A DNA stretch of 64,000 nt from Burkholderia latens (GCF_001718795.1 NZ_CP013435.1:2356001-2420000); one strand, 5' to 3'. Shown: positions 1 through 10,746, numbered from the stretch's first letter. Notes: generated from the sequence alone by a model not told the origin. Numbers and translations are program-made.

Positions 1-711
1 TTCCACCACGTCGAACGGGTGACGGTTCGTTTCGGCGATGCCGGACACGAAGTAGACGACGAACGCCGGCAGGAGCGGCAGCCAGTTCCACGACAGGAAG
101 TTCACGCCGTGGCCGGCGAAGAAGCCGTGCTGCTGCGAGCCGACGATTTCCGACAGGTTCAGGCTGCCTGCCGTCATCAGCACGAGCACCAGCGCGAAGC
201 CCATCGAGATTTCGTACGACACCATCTGCGCCGCGGCGCGCATCGCGCCGAGGAACGCGTACTTCGAGTTCGACGCCCAGCCGGCGAGAATCACCGCGTA
301 CACGCCGATCGACGAGATCGCCATCGCATACAGCAGCCCCGCGTTCACGTTCGCGAGCACGGCTTCGGCCTGGAACGGAATCACGGCCCACACGGCGAAC
401 GCCGGCACGACCGTCATGATCGGTGCGATCAGGTACAGCCAGCGGCTGGCGGCCGTCGGCTGAATGACTTCCTTCAGCAGCAGCTTCAGCACGTCGGCGA
501 TCGGCTGCAGCAGGCCGGCAGGGCCGACGCGGTTCGGGCCGAGACGCACGTGCATCCAGCCGATCAGCTTGCGCTCCCACAGAATCAGGTACGCGACGCA
601 CAGCAGGATCACGACGGCGACGACGAGAATGCGCACGAGCGCCCACACGGTCGGCCATGCGACGCCGAGAAGCTGGGCTCCACCCGCGTTGATCGTATCG
701 AACAAGCTCAT
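1..711 (-). CDS. nuoH: NADH-quinone oxidoreductase subunit H (partial, C-terminus off the window)
   Basis: This is the membrane-arm subunit of complex I that sits at the junction with the peripheral arm and helps form the quinone-binding cavity. The 237 N-terminal residues are present and start MSLFDTIN. The conserved segment [18 protein letters not shown] is visible, as are several hydrophobic helices and the stretch [11 protein letters not shown] near the cut. The gene reads out of the window at base 1, so the truncation is an edge effect. Its ATG directly abuts the nuoG stop codon, which suggests translational coupling inside the nuo operon. Confidence 0.97.
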   Translation of the reverse strand, partial: MSLFDTINAGGAQLLGVAWPTVWALVRILVVAVVILLCVAYLILWERKLIGWMHVRLGPNRVGPAGLLQPIADVLKLLLKEVIQPTAASRWLYLIAPIMTVVPAFAVWAVIPFQAEAVLANVNAGLLYAMAISSIGVYAVILAGWASNSKYAFLGAMRAAAQMVSYEISMGFALVLVLMTAGSLNLSEIVGSQQHGFFAGHGVNFLSWNWLPLLPAFVVYFVSGIAETNRHPFDVVE

Positions 712-3042
712 TTACGCCTTCTCCACCACCAGTTCACCGGACAGGCTGCCGAGCGCTGCGCCGGCAGGCGTTGCCGCCGACACGCGAACGACCGTCTCCG
801 CAAGATTCGCGTCGCGCACGGCCGGCAACTGCACCGCACGCTCGCCCTGGCGCACGCGCACTGCGTCGCCTTCCTTCAAGCCCAGCTTGTCGAACAGCGC
901 GGCCGGCAGGGCTGCGGCGTTCGCCGCCTTCGCGGCCGCCGTCAGGTGCAGCGCACCCGCGCGGCGCACGAGCGCGTCGGCGTGATAGATCGGTACATCG
1001 GCGAGGCGCTCGAAGCTGCCGTTCGCGGCAGCTGCCGCGACGCGGGCCGGCGCGACCGGCGTCCGGTTCGACAGGCGGTTCGCGACACCTGCGTCGCCGA
1101 GCGCCGCCAGACGCACTTCTTCGGCCGTCTCGTATTCGAAGTTCGGCAGGCCGAGCAGGCTGCCGAGCACGCGCAGCACCTTCCAGGCCGGACGCGTGTC
1201 GCCGAGCGGGCGCACGACGCCGTTGAAGCTCTGCACGGTGCCTTCGGCGTTGACGAACGTACCGGCCGTCTCCGTGAACGGCGCGATCGGCAGCAGCACG
1301 TCGGCGTAATCGAGGCCGTGCTTGAACGGCGACATCACGACGACCATTTCAGCCTGGTTCAGCGCGGCAAGCGCCTGCGCAGGATCTGCCGTGTCGAATT
1401 CCGGTTCGACGTTCAGCAGCACGTAGCCCTTGCGCGGCTGCGCGAACGCTTCGCGTGCGTTCAGGCCGCCTTCGCCCGGCAATGTGCCGACGACGTGCGC
1501 CCCGACCGTGTTCGCCGCTTCGGTCAGGAAACCGAACGTGGCGCCGGTGTTGTCGGCGATCCACTGCGCGACGGCGTGCAGCTTCGAGAATTGCGGATGA
1601 CGAACCGCGACGTTGCCGAGCAGCACTGCGCGGCGCTCGCCATTCGCGAGCGATTGCGCGACCGCCTGTGCGGCAGCCGATGCGGTGACGCCCGCGAGCG
1701 CATCCGGCAGCGCGACGCCACGCAGTTGCGCGACGGCCGCGGCGATGCCTGCCAGTTCGTCGAGCCATGCCGACGGAGCGGCGACGATGCGCTGCGCGGT
1801 CGGGATCAGCGAGTCGTCGGCGCTCGCATGCAGGAAGTGCAGCTTCGCGCCGTTCTTCGCAGCCTGACGCAGGCGTGCCGCGAACAGCGGGTGGTCGCGG
1901 CGCAGGAACGACCCGACAACGAACGCGGCATCCACGTTCGACAGTTCCGCGATCGGCATGCCGAGCCACGGTGCACCCTGGACCGGTGCGGAGAAATCCT
2001 GCTGACGCAGACGGAAGTCGACGTTCGGCGTCTTCAGCTCGTTTGCGAGCTGCTTCACGAGGAACAGCTCTTCAGCGGTGCTGTGCGCGCTCGCGAGCAT
2101 CGCCAGCGCGTTCGCGCCGTGATCCGCAGCGATGCCCTTCAGGCCCTTCGCGACATATTCGAGCGCGGTCTGCCAGTCGGTTTCGATCCACTGGCCGCCC
2201 TGCTTCAGCATCGGCTTCGTCAGGCGCTCTTCGCTGTTCAGGCCTTCGTACGAGAAACGATCCTTGTCGGAGATCCAGCATTCGTTGATCGCTTCGTTCT
2301 CGAACGGCAGCACGCGCATCACGCGGTTGTTCTTCACCTGCACGACGAGGTTCGCGCCGACCGAATCGTGCGGGCTCACCGACTTGCGGCGCGACAGTTC
2401 CCACGTGCGGGCGCTGTAGCGGAACGGCTTGCTGGTCAGCGCGCCAACCGGACACAGGTCGATCATGTTGCCCGACAGCTCGGAGTCGACCGTCTTGCCG
2501 ACGAACGTCGTGATTTCCGAGTGCTCCCCGCGGCCCAGCATGCCGAGCTCCATCACGCCGGCAATTTCCTGGCCAAACCGGACGCAGCGCGTGCAGTGGA
2601 TGCAGCGCGACATTTCTTCCATCGAGATCAGCGGGCCCACGTTCTTGTGGAACACCACGCGCTTTTCTTCCGAGTAGCGCGACGACGACTTGCCGTAGCC
2701 GACCGCCAGATCCTGCAGCTGGCATTCGCCGCCCTGATCGCAGATCGGGCAGTCGAGCGGGTGGTTGATGAGGAGGAATTCCATCACCGACTGCTGCGCC
2801 TTCACGGCCTTGTCGGACTGCGTGCGCACGATCATGCCGGCCGACACGGGCGTCGCGCAGGCAGGCACGGCCTTCGGCATCTTCTCGACTTCGACGAGAC
2901 ACATCCGGCAGTTGGCCGCGACCGACAGTTTCTTGTGATAGCAGAAGTGAGGAATGTACGTATCCGCCTTGTGCGCAGCCTGGATCACCATGCTGCCTTC
3001 GGGCACCTCGACCTTCTTGCCGTCTATTTCAAGTTCAACCAT
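712..3042 (-). CDS. nuoG: NADH-quinone oxidoreductase subunit G
   Basis: This is the large iron-sulfur subunit of the peripheral arm of complex I and passes electrons from the NADH/FMN module towards quinone. At 776 aa it has the usual length. An N-terminal ferredoxin domain carries the 2Fe-2S ligands C34, C45, C48 and C62. A His-Cys3 site follows (H94, C98, C101, C107), then a 4Fe-4S motif CIHCTRC. The rest is a molybdopterin-oxidoreductase-like domain that has no cofactor function in this family. It lies 84 bp downstream of nuoF and has no gap to nuoH, consistent with one nuoA-to-nuoN transcript. Confidence 0.98.
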   Translation of the reverse strand: MVELEIDGKKVEVPEGSMVIQAAHKADTYIPHFCYHKKLSVAANCRMCLVEVEKMPKAVPACATPVSAGMIVRTQSDKAVKAQQSVMEFLLINHPLDCPICDQGGECQLQDLAVGYGKSSSRYSEEKRVVFHKNVGPLISMEEMSRCIHCTRCVRFGQEIAGVMELGMLGRGEHSEITTFVGKTVDSELSGNMIDLCPVGALTSKPFRYSARTWELSRRKSVSPHDSVGANLVVQVKNNRVMRVLPFENEAINECWISDKDRFSYEGLNSEERLTKPMLKQGGQWIETDWQTALEYVAKGLKGIAADHGANALAMLASAHSTAEELFLVKQLANELKTPNVDFRLRQQDFSAPVQGAPWLGMPIAELSNVDAAFVVGSFLRRDHPLFAARLRQAAKNGAKLHFLHASADDSLIPTAQRIVAAPSAWLDELAGIAAAVAQLRGVALPDALAGVTASAAAQAVAQSLANGERRAVLLGNVAVRHPQFSKLHAVAQWIADNTGATFGFLTEAANTVGAHVVGTLPGEGGLNAREAFAQPRKGYVLLNVEPEFDTADPAQALAALNQAEMVVVMSPFKHGLDYADVLLPIAPFTETAGTFVNAEGTVQSFNGVVRPLGDTRPAWKVLRVLGSLLGLPNFEYETAEEVRLAALGDAGVANRLSNRTPVAPARVAAAAANGSFERLADVPIYHADALVRRAGALHLTAAAKAANAAALPAALFDKLGLKEGDAVRVRQGERAVQLPAVRDANLAETVVRVSAATPAGAALGSLSGELVVEKA

Positions 3043-3126
3043 GATGGTGAATGGTCCTTAACCTATTTCCGCCCGTTCGCGCCTTGGCCCGACCGTGCGC
3101 TCAAATTCCGCAACCGGTGCTTCGCT

Positions 3127-4437
3127 TCAGGCTGCCGCCGCGTGCGCATGGCCGCCGACCATGCAGTGCTTGTGCTCGACGTGGTACGCGAATTCGTCCC
3201 AATAATGCTTGAGCATCCCGCGCACCGGCATCGCCGCCGCATCGCCGAGCGCGCAGATCGTGCGGCCCATGATGTTCTCGGCAACCGAGTTCAGCAGGTC
3301 CAGATCTTCCTGACGCCCTTCGCCGTGCTCGATACGGTTCACGACGCGATACAGCCAGCCGGTGCCTTCGCGGCACGGCGTGCACTGGCCGCACGATTCC
3401 TCGTAGTAGAAGTACGACAGGCGCAGCAGCGAACGCACCATGCAGCGCGTCTCGTCCATCACGATCACCGCGCCGGAGCCGAGCATCGAGCCCGCCTTCG
3501 CGATCGAGTCGTAATCGAGATCGGTCTGCATCATGATGTCGCCCGGGATCACCGGCGCCGACGATCCGCCCGGAATCACGGCCTTGATCTTGCGGCCGCC
3601 GCGCATCCCGCCGGCGAGCTCCATCAGCGTCGCGAACGGCGTGCCGAGCGGCACTTCGTAGTTGCCCGGACGCTCGACGTCGCCGGACACCGAGAAGATC
3701 TTCGTGCCGCCGTTGTTCGGCTTGCCGATCTCGAGGTAATTCTGCGGCCCGATGGCCAGCAGGAACGGCACCGCGGCGAACGTCTCGGTGTTGTTGATCG
3801 TGGTCGGCTTGCCGTATACGCCGAAGCTCGCCGGGAACGGCGGCTTGAAGCGCGGCTGGCCCTTCTTGCCTTCGAGCGACTCGAGCAGCGCCGTTTCCTC
3901 GCCGCAGATGTACGCGCCGTAGCCGTGGTGCGCATGCAGCTGGAACGAGAATTCCGAGCCCATGATGTTGTCGCCGAGGAAACCTGCGGCGCGCGCTTCA
4001 TCCAGCGCGGCCTCGAAGCGTCGATACACTTCGAAGATTTCGCCGTGGATGTAGTTGTAGCCGACGGTAATGCCCATCGCGTACGCGCCGATGGCCATCC
4101 CTTCGATCAGCGCATGCGGGTTCCAGCGCAGGATGTCGCGATCCTTGAACGTGCCGGGCTCGCCTTCGTCGGAGTTGCAGACGAGGTATTTTTGCCCCGG
4201 GAACTGGCGCGGCATGAAGCTCCACTTCAGGCCGGTCGGAAAGCCCGCACCGCCGCGGCCGCGCAGGCCCGACGCCTTCACGTCGGCGATCACCTGCTCC
4301 GGCGGAATCTTTTCTTCGAGAATGCGGCGCAGTTGCTTGTAGCCGCCGCGCGCAACGTAATCTTCGAGATGCCAGTTCTCGCCGTTCAGACCAGCGAGGA
4401 TCAACGGTTTGATGTGACGGTCGTGGAGGGACGTCAT
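3127..4437 (-). CDS. nuoF: NADH-quinone oxidoreductase subunit F (NADH/FMN-binding)
   Basis: This subunit oxidises NADH with FMN and holds the N3 4Fe-4S cluster. It is 436 aa long. The glycine-rich nucleotide/FMN loop [13 protein letters not shown] lies near residues 55-70. The cluster ligands are in [12 protein letters not shown] (about residues 346-357), with a further Cys in RTICALGD. The start codon overlaps the nuoE stop by 4 bp (ATGA), so the two are probably translationally coupled, as expected for the E-F subcomplex. The C-terminus is His/Ala-rich and may be variable. Confidence 0.98.
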   Translation of the reverse strand: MTSLHDRHIKPLILAGLNGENWHLEDYVARGGYKQLRRILEEKIPPEQVIADVKASGLRGRGGAGFPTGLKWSFMPRQFPGQKYLVCNSDEGEPGTFKDRDILRWNPHALIEGMAIGAYAMGITVGYNYIHGEIFEVYRRFEAALDEARAAGFLGDNIMGSEFSFQLHAHHGYGAYICGEETALLESLEGKKGQPRFKPPFPASFGVYGKPTTINNTETFAAVPFLLAIGPQNYLEIGKPNNGGTKIFSVSGDVERPGNYEVPLGTPFATLMELAGGMRGGRKIKAVIPGGSSAPVIPGDIMMQTDLDYDSIAKAGSMLGSGAVIVMDETRCMVRSLLRLSYFYYEESCGQCTPCREGTGWLYRVVNRIEHGEGRQEDLDLLNSVAENIMGRTICALGDAAAMPVRGMLKHYWDEFAYHVEHKHCMVGGHAHAAAA

Positions 4438-4919
4438 TTCGAAAGCTCCTCAAGCAGCTGGTCGATCTTCTCGCGGCTCATGAAGCTGCACATTCTGTGG
4501 TTGTTCACCAGCAGCACCGGTGCATCGCCGCACGAGCCCATGCATTCGCCTTCCTTCAGCGTGAACTTGCCGTCGGGCGTGGTCTCGCCGAAGTCGATGC
4601 CCAGCTTCTGTTTCAGGTACTCGGCCGTCGCTTCCGCGCCGCCGTGCGGCCCGAGCTGGCACGGCAGGTTCGTGCAGAGCGTGATCTTGTGCTTGCCGAC
4701 CGGTTTGAGCTCGTACATCGTGTAGAACGTCGCGACTTCCTGCACGGCGACGGCCGGCATGCCGAGATAGTCCGCGACGAACTGCATCAGTTCGGGCGAC
4801 AGCCAGCCGTGCTCTTCCTGAGCGACGGCCAACGCCGACATCACGGCGGACTGTTTCTGATCGGCGGGATACTTCGTCAACGCTCGATCGATTTCCTTCA
4901 GGCCTTCAGCTGAGATCAT
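4434..4919 (-). CDS. nuoE: NADH-quinone oxidoreductase subunit E (2Fe-2S)
   Basis: This small peripheral-arm subunit carries the N1a 2Fe-2S cluster next to NuoF. Ligands are visible in the pairs CTNLPC and CMGSC. I chose the ATG giving [11 protein letters not shown] (161 aa); a TTG 21 bp upstream would add seven residues but has no spaced ribosome-binding site. It follows nuoD after an unusually long 181-bp gap that contains a strong stem-loop, and overlaps nuoF by 4 bp. Confidence 0.96.
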   Translation of the reverse strand: MISAEGLKEIDRALTKYPADQKQSAVMSALAVAQEEHGWLSPELMQFVADYLGMPAVAVQEVATFYTMYELKPVGKHKITLCTNLPCQLGPHGGAEATAEYLKQKLGIDFGETTPDGKFTLKEGECMGSCGDAPVLLVNNHRMCSFMSREKIDQLLEELSK

Positions 4920-5069
4920 TTTCAGACACGACTCTTTCAATTCCTACCGAACGAACAACCTGCCGCACTGCTGTGCATGGACGGCAGACCTGGCGCTCAC
5001 TGTTGACAGCTTGCGAAGCCGCGCCGGTTCAGCGCATACCGCAGGTGACTTCGCGTGTGACTTACCGCT

Positions 5070-5094
5070 CGCCGCCCGGAGCAAACGGGCGGCG
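5070..5094 (-). other. Intercistronic stem-loop between nuoD and nuoE
   Basis: A perfect 9-bp inverted repeat (CGCCGCCCG / CGGGCGGCG) with a 7-nt loop lies just after the nuoD stop. No U-run follows on the transcribed strand, so it does not look like an intrinsic terminator. An mRNA-processing or 3'-end-stabilising element inside the nuo transcript is the likelier reading. The function is inferred; the hairpin itself is plain in the sequence. Confidence 0.55.
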
Positions 5095-5100
5095 CAACCA

Positions 5101-6354
5101 TTAGCGATCGATTTCGCCGAACACGATGTCCTGCGTACCGATGATCGTGACGGCGTCGGCAATCATGTGACCGCGCGCCATTTCGTCGAGCGACGCGAGA
5201 TGTGCGAAGCCCGGCGCGCGAATCTTGAGACGATACGGCTTGTTTGCACCATCCGACACGAGGTAGATGCCGAACTCGCCCTTCGGGTGCTCGACGGCCG
5301 CGTAAGTTTCGCCTTCCGGCACGTGAAAACCTTCGGTGAAGAGCTTGAAGTGGTGAATCAAGTCTTCCATGTTGGTTTTCATGCCGACGCGCGACGGCGG
5401 CGCAACCTTGTGATTGTCGGTCATCACCGGGCCCGGATTCTTGCGGAGCCACTCAATACACTGTTTCGCGATCCGGACCGACTGGCGCATTTCTTCGACG
5501 CGCACCAGATAGCGGTCGTAGCAATCGCCGTTCACGCCGACCGGCACGTCGAAATCCATGCGGTCGTACACTTCGTACGGCTGCTTCTTGCGCAGGTCCC
5601 ACGCGATGCCGGAGCCGCGCAGCATCGGGCCCGTCAGCCCCATCTGCAGCGCACGTTCCGGACTGACGACACCGATCCCGACCAGACGCTGTTTCCAGAT
5701 CCGGTTGTCGGTCAGCAGCGTTTCGTATTCGTCGATGCACTTCGGGAAACGCGTGAAGAAATCGTCGATGAAATCGAGCACCGAGCCGCTGCGCGCTTCG
5801 TTCATCTTCGCGAGCGCTTTCTCGTTGCGAATCTTCGACGCCTTGTATTGCGGCATTGCGTCAGGCAGGTCGCGATAGACGCCGCCCGGGCGGTAGTACG
5901 CAGCGTGCATCCGCGCGCCGGACACCGCTTCGTACACGTCCATCAAGTCCTCGCGCTCGCGGAATGCGTACAGGAACACCGCCATCGCGCCGACGTCGAG
6001 TGCGTGCGCGCCAATCCACATCAGGTGGTTCAGCACGCGCGTGATTTCGTCGAACAGCACGCGGATGTACTGCGCACGCTCCGGCACTTCGATGCCGAGC
6101 AGCTTTTCGATCGCGAGTACGTAGCCGTGCTCGTTGACCATCATCGACACGTAGTCGAGGCGGTCCATGTACGGCACGGACTGGATGAACGTCTTGTTTT
6201 CCGCGAGCTTTTCAGTCGCGCGGTGCAGCAGGCCGATGTGCGGATCGGCACGCTGGATCACTTCGCCGTCGAGCTCGAGCACGAGGCGCAGCACACCGTG
6301 CGCTGCCGGGTGCTGCGGGCCGAAGTTGAGGGTGTAGTTCTTGATTTCTGCCAT
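5101..6354 (-). CDS. nuoD: NADH-quinone oxidoreductase subunit D (49-kDa)
   Basis: This peripheral-arm subunit forms the quinone-reduction site together with NuoB. It is 417 aa long, typical for the separate NuoD of beta-proteobacteria rather than the fused NuoCD of enterics. Family landmarks seen are [14 protein letters not shown] at the N-terminus, the [13 protein letters not shown] region, and the C-terminal region ending DIVFGEIDR. It starts 9 bp downstream of the nuoC stop. Confidence 0.98.
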   Translation of the reverse strand: MAEIKNYTLNFGPQHPAAHGVLRLVLELDGEVIQRADPHIGLLHRATEKLAENKTFIQSVPYMDRLDYVSMMVNEHGYVLAIEKLLGIEVPERAQYIRVLFDEITRVLNHLMWIGAHALDVGAMAVFLYAFREREDLMDVYEAVSGARMHAAYYRPGGVYRDLPDAMPQYKASKIRNEKALAKMNEARSGSVLDFIDDFFTRFPKCIDEYETLLTDNRIWKQRLVGIGVVSPERALQMGLTGPMLRGSGIAWDLRKKQPYEVYDRMDFDVPVGVNGDCYDRYLVRVEEMRQSVRIAKQCIEWLRKNPGPVMTDNHKVAPPSRVGMKTNMEDLIHHFKLFTEGFHVPEGETYAAVEHPKGEFGIYLVSDGANKPYRLKIRAPGFAHLASLDEMARGHMIADAVTIIGTQDIVFGEIDR

Positions 6355-6363
6355 GACGCCCCC

Positions 6364-6966
6364 TTAATGTTTCAGACCGCCATAGCGATCCTCGCGGATC
6401 ACGCGCGGCGTGATTTCGCGCGGCTCGATCGTCACCGGCTGGTAGACGACACGCTTCTCTTCCGGGTCGTAACGCATTTCGACGTAGCCCGACACCGGGA
6501 AGTCCTTGCGGAACGGATGGCCGATGAAGCCGTAGTCGGTGAGAATGCGGCGCAGGTCGGGGTGACCCTCGAACACGAGGCCGTACAGATCGAACGCTTC
6601 GCGCTCGTACCAGTTCGCGGACGTCCAGATGTCGACGAGCGACGCAACGATCGGCAGATCGTCGTCCGGCGCGAACACGCGCACGCGCAGGCGCCAGTTG
6701 TTCGTGACCGACAACAGCTGCGACACGGCCGCGAAACGGGGGCCGTCGTACGCGCCGTCGCCGTATGTCTGGTAGTCGACGCCGCACAGGTCGATCAGTT
6801 GCTCGAAACGGAGCTTCGGATCGTCGCGCAGCGTCTTTGCGACTTCGAGGTAATCGCTCGCCTTCACGACGAGCGTCAGTTCACCGATCGCTTCGGTGAG
6901 GCTCACCACGCGCGCGCCGAGCGCGGCTTCGAGGTTGGCCTTGAGGGTCTCGATTTTGCTTGCCAT
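6364..6966 (-). CDS. nuoC: NADH-quinone oxidoreductase subunit C (30-kDa)
   Basis: This structural subunit of the complex I connecting module contacts NuoD and NuoB. It is 200 aa long. The family signature near residues 120-150 reads [20 protein letters not shown], followed by RRILTDYGF and GHPFRKDFP. It lies between nuoB (21 bp) and nuoD (9 bp). The separate nuoC and nuoD genes are normal for this group. Confidence 0.98.
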   Translation of the reverse strand: MASKIETLKANLEAALGARVVSLTEAIGELTLVVKASDYLEVAKTLRDDPKLRFEQLIDLCGVDYQTYGDGAYDGPRFAAVSQLLSVTNNWRLRVRVFAPDDDLPIVASLVDIWTSANWYEREAFDLYGLVFEGHPDLRRILTDYGFIGHPFRKDFPVSGYVEMRYDPEEKRVVYQPVTIEPREITPRVIREDRYGGLKH

Positions 6967-6987
6967 ATTGAGGGGACGCTCGGGGCT

Positions 6988-7467
6988 TTATTGACGGGCG
7001 ATGGTGTTGGTGCGGCGGATCTTCGCCTGAAGCTGGATCACGCCATAGACCAGCGCCTCGGCCGTGGGCGGGCAGCCCGGCACGTAGACGTCGACCGGCA
7101 CGATCCGGTCGCAGCCGCGGACCACCGAGTACGAGTAGTGGTAGTAACCACCGCCGTTCGCGCACGACCCCATCGAGATCACCCAGCGCGGCTCGGCCAT
7201 CTGGTCGTACACGCGGCGCAGCGCAGGCGCCATCTTGTTGCACAGCGTGCCGGCCACGATCATCACGTCCGACTGACGCGGACTCGGGCGAAACACCACG
7301 CCGAACCGGTCCAGGTCGTAACGGGCGGCGCCCGCATGCATCATCTCGACGGCGCAACACGCGAGCCCGAACGTCATCGGCCACAGCGAGCCGGTACGCG
7401 TCCAGTTGATCAGCTTGTCAGCCGTCGTGGTGACAAACCCTTCCTTCAAGACCCCTTCGATACTCAT
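6988..7467 (-). CDS. nuoB: NADH-quinone oxidoreductase subunit B (N2 cluster)
   Basis: This subunit holds the terminal 4Fe-4S cluster N2, which donates electrons to quinone. It is 159 aa from the ATG giving [10 protein letters not shown], which follows a GGAAAG ribosome-binding site. The tandem cysteines C37-C38 are in [10 protein letters not shown], and the remaining ligands are in MGSCANGGG and [12 protein letters not shown] longer in-frame extension upstream looks like untranslated leader. Confidence 0.98.
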   Translation of the reverse strand: MSIEGVLKEGFVTTTADKLINWTRTGSLWPMTFGLACCAVEMMHAGAARYDLDRFGVVFRPSPRQSDVMIVAGTLCNKMAPALRRVYDQMAEPRWVISMGSCANGGGYYHYSYSVVRGCDRIVPVDVYVPGCPPTAEALVYGVIQLQAKIRRTNTIARQ

Positions 7468-7529
7468 TTGCTTTCCACTCCAGACGAGCGACCCAGCGTG
7501 GCCGCCCATGCAAACCGGCGATTAACCCA

Positions 7530-7889
7530 TCACTCCCAGTCGAGGCCGCCTTTCTTCCAGATATAGGCAAAGCCCAGCAGGAATTCGAGCAGAAAAATCA
7601 TCATTGCGATGAAACCCGGCCAGCCGATGTCCCGGAGCGCGACGCCCCACGGAAACAGGAATGCGGTTTCGAGATCGAAGATGATGAACAGGATGGCGAC
7701 GAGGTAGTACCGGACGTCGAATTTCATCCGGGCGTCTTCAAAGGCTTCGAAGCCGCACTCGTACGGTGCGTTCTTCTCGACGTCCGGCTTGTTGGGACCG
7801 AGGAGCTTGCCGATGCTGACCAGCGCTATACCTAAACCAGTGCCCACGAGGAGGAACAACAAGACGGGGTAATAGGCTGCGAGGTTCAA
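7530..7889 (-). CDS. nuoA: NADH-quinone oxidoreductase subunit A
   Basis: This is the small membrane subunit at the base of the peripheral arm and the first gene of the nuo operon. It is 119 aa with three predicted transmembrane segments. The conserved loop [25 protein letters not shown] contains the family cysteine. The start is a TTG (MNLAAYYPV) preceded by a GAGGA ribosome-binding site. The operon promoter must lie in the 150 bp between this start and the tRNA-Leu gene; I see no clear consensus there. Confidence 0.97.
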
Positions 7890-8000
7890 GGCAATCCTCT
7901 ATCGGTTGGTTCTGAGCGTCCGGAGAATACCACTTCCGGCGGAAGGAATCATTTCGGAGTGCAGGCGATCACAAGACAATCGCAAGACACACCCCACAAA

Positions 8001-8033
8001 TGAAAAATGCCAGCCACTAGAAGCGGCTGGCAT
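8001..8033 (-). terminator. Intrinsic terminator of tRNA-Leu
   Basis: A 9-bp stem (ATGCCAGCC / GGCTGGCAT) with a 9-nt loop is followed on the minus strand by TTTTCATTT. It starts 11 nt after the encoded CCA end of the tRNA, so it probably ends the tRNA transcript and insulates nuoA. Confidence 0.8.
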
Positions 8034-8043
8034 TGAGTAACTT

Positions 8044-8128
8044 TGGTGCCGACGGCGAGACTCGAACTCGCACAGCTTTCGCCACTACCCCCTCAAGATA
8101 GCGTGTCTACCAATTTCACCACGTCGGC
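8044..8128 (-). tRNA. tRNA-Leu (anticodon GAG)
   Basis: This is a class II tRNA of 85 nt including an encoded CCA. The acceptor arm GCCGACG pairs with CGTCGGC. The anticodon stem CTATC/GGTAG encloses the loop TTGAGGG, giving anticodon GAG. The long variable arm expected of tRNA-Leu follows, then the T-arm GCGAG-TTCGAGT-CTCGC. It has its own promoter upstream and terminator downstream, between secG and nuoA. Confidence 0.97.
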
Positions 8129-8184
8129 ACTGCATGCAACTCGGGTCGTACTGCTCGTTTCCCGCGAATCGCTTCAAGAATTAA

Positions 8185-8213
8185 ATTCTAACCCGAGTTC
8201 CAGATTTGTTCAA
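8185..8213 (-). promoter_or_regulatory. Sigma-70 promoter of tRNA-Leu
   Basis: On the minus strand TTGAAC (8208-8213) and TAGAAT (8185-8190) are separated by exactly 17 bp. Transcription would begin near 8178, about 50 nt before the tRNA 5' end, leaving a leader for RNase P to remove. Confidence 0.7.
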
Positions 8214-8239
8214 CGCACAAACGCAAAAATTTGAACTTT

Positions 8240-8617
8240 TTATTTCGGGACGTCCTGGCTCGGCGCGCTCGCTGCCGAGCCGGCGGCAGCAGACGCCGCG
8301 ACGGCCGGAGCCGACGCTGCAGACGACGCTGCCGGCGCGGTCGCCGCCGTGGCGAGCACGCCCGCCGACGGCGTCGACTTGTACGAACCGAGGTACGTCA
8401 GCGCGAGCGTCGCGACGAAGAAGATCGTCGCGAGAATGCCCGTCGTGCGCGACAGGAAGTTCGCCGAGCCCGTCGCACCGAACAGGCTGCCCGACGCGCC
8501 GCTGCCGAATGCGGCGCCCATGTCGGCACCCTTGCCGTGCTGCAGCAGCACGAGCCCGATCACACCCAGCGCAGACAGCACCTGCACGACAATAATCAGC
8601 GTCTTGAATAACAGCAT
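8240..8617 (-). CDS. secG: Protein translocase subunit SecG
   Basis: This is the small accessory membrane subunit of the SecYEG channel for protein export. It is 125 aa from the ATG giving MLLFKTLIIVVQ, with two hydrophobic helices (about residues 3-24 and 50-75). Between them is the family motif LLQHGKGADMGAAFGSG. The C-terminal tail is Ala/Ser-rich and low in complexity, as in other Burkholderia. It follows tpiA by 72 bp and is probably co-transcribed with it. Confidence 0.96.
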   Translation of the reverse strand: MLLFKTLIIVVQVLSALGVIGLVLLQHGKGADMGAAFGSGASGSLFGATGSANFLSRTTGILATIFFVATLALTYLGSYKSTPSAGVLATAATAPAASSAASAPAVAASAAAGSAASAPSQDVPK

Positions 8618-8689
8618 CACACCCACCCGATTGGATCAGGCGACCGGACCGACCGGCCGCCATCATGGTTCAATTCGATCGCGGACCGC

Positions 8690-9445
8690 TCAACGCGCGG
8701 CCCGGCAGATCGCCAGGAAATCTTCCGCCTTCAGCGACGCGCCGCCGATCAGGCCGCCGTCGATGTCCGGCTGCGAGAACAGCTCTTCCGCGTTGTCCGG
8801 CTTCACGCTGCCGCCGTATAGCACGGACACGTGCTCCGCCCCCTTCGCCGCGAGACGCGCACGCAGGAATGCGTGCACGTCCTGCGCCTGCGCCGACGTC
8901 GCGCTCTTGCCCGTGCCGATCGCCCACACCGGCTCGTAGGCAACGACGATGCGAGCCGCTTCTTCGGCGCTCAGCACCGCGAGCACCGCGTCGAGCTGCG
9001 CGCCGACCACCTGCTCGGTCGTGCCGGCTTCGCGCTCGGCGAGCGTTTCGCCAACGCACACGACGGGCGTGAGGCCTGCCGCAAGCGCGCGCTGCGCCTT
9101 CGCGGCGACCGTTTCGTTGCGCTCGCCGTGATACGCGCGACGCTCCGAGTGACCGACGATCGCATACTGCGCGCCGAACTCCGCAACCATCGCGGCTGCG
9201 ACCTCGCCGGTGAATGCGCCCTGCTCGTGCGCGGACACGTCCTGCGCACCGAACGCGACGCGGCCGCCGCCGAGCTGCGCCTGAACCTGCGCGAGATACG
9301 GGAACGGCACGCACACGCCGATCGACGTTTCCGCCGCCACCGCACCTGCGCCCTGCACCACTTCGTTCAGCAGCGCCTGGTTGCCGGCCAGCCGGCCGTG
9401 CATCTTCCAGTTGCCGATCACTCGCTTTGTTCGTTGTTTCGACAT
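8690..9445 (-). CDS. tpiA: Triose-phosphate isomerase
   Basis: This cytosolic glycolytic enzyme interconverts dihydroxyacetone phosphate and glyceraldehyde 3-phosphate. It is 251 aa, the normal length. Catalytic residues are visible: K14 in GNWKMHG, H99 in IVGHSERR and E171 in [12 protein letters not shown]. The phosphate loop GGSVKPDN lies near the C-terminus. It is the first gene of a tpiA-secG unit with a good sigma-70 promoter about 70 bp upstream. Confidence 0.98.
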   Translation of the reverse strand: MSKQRTKRVIGNWKMHGRLAGNQALLNEVVQGAGAVAAETSIGVCVPFPYLAQVQAQLGGGRVAFGAQDVSAHEQGAFTGEVAAAMVAEFGAQYAIVGHSERRAYHGERNETVAAKAQRALAAGLTPVVCVGETLAEREAGTTEQVVGAQLDAVLAVLSAEEAARIVVAYEPVWAIGTGKSATSAQAQDVHAFLRARLAAKGAEHVSVLYGGSVKPDNAEELFSQPDIDGGLIGGASLKAEDFLAICRAAR

Positions 9446-9524
9446 CGTGTCTGTCTCGTCACTATCTTGTCATTAACGCGCCGGAGCCCGGCCGTCAGGT
9501 TGGATCTGGCGAAGCAAACCCGCG

Positions 9525-9554
9525 ATTTTACTGCGCGCGCGTTGAACCGGTCAA
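9525..9554 (-). promoter_or_regulatory. Sigma-70 promoter of tpiA-secG
   Basis: On the minus strand TTGACC (9549-9554) and TAAAAT (9525-9530) are separated by 18 bp, placing the transcription start near 9517, about 70 nt upstream of tpiA. A second TTGACA lies a little further upstream without a matched -10. Confidence 0.65.
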
Positions 9555-9583
9555 ACCGCGCATGTCAAGCCCGCCGCGCGCCG

Positions 9584-10603
9584 TCACGCGTTCTTACCCC
9601 AATCGAGCACGATCTTGCCGATGTGCTCGCCGCTTTCCATCAACGCATGCGCCTGCGCGGCCTCGCCGGCCGGTAGTACTCGGTAGATCACCGGCTTGAT
9701 GCGCCCGTCCTCGAGCAGCGGCCACACGCGCGCCTTCAGCTGCGCGGCGATCCGCGCCTTGAATTCGACCGGCCGCGGGCGCAGCGTCGAGCCGGTGACG
9801 GTCAACCGGCGGCGCAGGATCTCGTTCAGGTTGACCTCGGCCTTCGCGCCGCCGAGCAGCGCGATCAGCACGAGACGGCCGCCATCCGCCAGTGCGGACA
9901 GCTCGCGCGGTACGTACGAGCCCGCGACCATGTCGAGAATCACGTCGACACCGCGATCGTGCGTCAACGACTTGACGACCTCGACGAAGTCTTCGGTTTT
10001 ATAGTTGATCGCACGCTCGGCGCCGAGCGCCTCGCATGCGCGGCACTTGTCTTCGTTCCCGGCCGTCGCGAACACGCGAAAGCCGAGCGCATGCGCGATC
10101 TGGATTGCCGTCACGCCGATCCCGCTCGAGCCGCCCTGCACGAGGAGCGTTTCGTGCTCGCCGCCTTCGCCCGCGCCGAGCAGCGCACGGTCGAACACGT
10201 TGCTCCACACGGTGAAGAACGTCTCGGGCAGCGATGCGGCTTCGATGTCGGTGAGGCTGCCGGGCACCGGCAGGCATTGCGGCAGCGGCGCGACCGCATA
10301 CTCGGCGTAGCCGCCGCCCGCGAGCAGCGCACAGACGCGATCGCCGAGCTTCAGCCCGAACGGGTTCAACGCGGCATCCGACAGGTCGCCGCCGACGATC
10401 TCGCCCGCGACCTCCAGGCCCGGCAGATCCGACGCACCCGGCGGCGGCGCATACGCGCCCTTGCGCTGGAATACGTCCGGCCGGTTGACGCCGGAAGCCG
10501 CCACCTTGATCAACACTTCTCCGCGCTTCGGTTCCGGGCGCGGACGCTCGGCGAGCTTCAACACGTCGGGGGCGCCGAATTCGGTGATTTCGATGGCTTT
10601 CAT
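9584..10603 (-). CDS. NAD(P)H-quinone oxidoreductase, PIG3-like (zinc-less MDR family)
   Basis: This is a medium-chain dehydrogenase/reductase without the structural zinc, in the group that reduces quinones with NAD(P)H. It is 339 aa from MKAIEITEFGAPDVLKLAERP. The GroES-like half contains NRPDVFQRKGAY. The nucleotide-binding half contains VQGGSSGIGVTAIQIA, a Rossmann glycine loop. The in-frame extension upstream is rejected because its composition is atypical and the ATG here is the family start. Its exact substrate cannot be read from sequence. Confidence 0.88.
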   Translation of the reverse strand: MKAIEITEFGAPDVLKLAERPRPEPKRGEVLIKVAASGVNRPDVFQRKGAYAPPPGASDLPGLEVAGEIVGGDLSDAALNPFGLKLGDRVCALLAGGGYAEYAVAPLPQCLPVPGSLTDIEAASLPETFFTVWSNVFDRALLGAGEGGEHETLLVQGGSSGIGVTAIQIAHALGFRVFATAGNEDKCRACEALGAERAINYKTEDFVEVVKSLTHDRGVDVILDMVAGSYVPRELSALADGGRLVLIALLGGAKAEVNLNEILRRRLTVTGSTLRPRPVEFKARIAAQLKARVWPLLEDGRIKPVIYRVLPAGEAAQAHALMESGEHIGKIVLDWGKNA

Positions 10604-10694
10604 GGGAATTCGCTCCAGAATCGGAATCGGGAGACGCACCGTGCGTCGCACGGTCGCGCCGCCGACGCTGCTGCGTCGCACAACGATGCTACAG

Positions 10695-10730
10695 AAAAAA
10701 CGGCCGGCACGCTTTCGCACTGCCGGCCGT
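10695..10730 (-). terminator. Intrinsic terminator of pnp
   Basis: A perfect 9-bp stem (CGGCCGGCA / TGCCGGCCG) with an 11-nt loop is followed on the minus strand by six T residues. It lies directly after the pnp stop and separates pnp from the oxidoreductase downstream. Confidence 0.9.
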
Positions 10731-10746
10731 TCTCACGCCTGCCCGC

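Noticed and set aside
19..4725. Very long plus-strand reading frame opposite nuoE-nuoH
   Set aside because: It lies antisense to nuo genes with clear family motifs. Its Arg/His-rich translation is the typical shadow of GC-rich codon usage.
8043..8234. 63-codon plus-strand frame over the tRNA-Leu gene
   Set aside because: It is mostly the complement of the tRNA and its promoter. The tRNA folds into a full class II cloverleaf.
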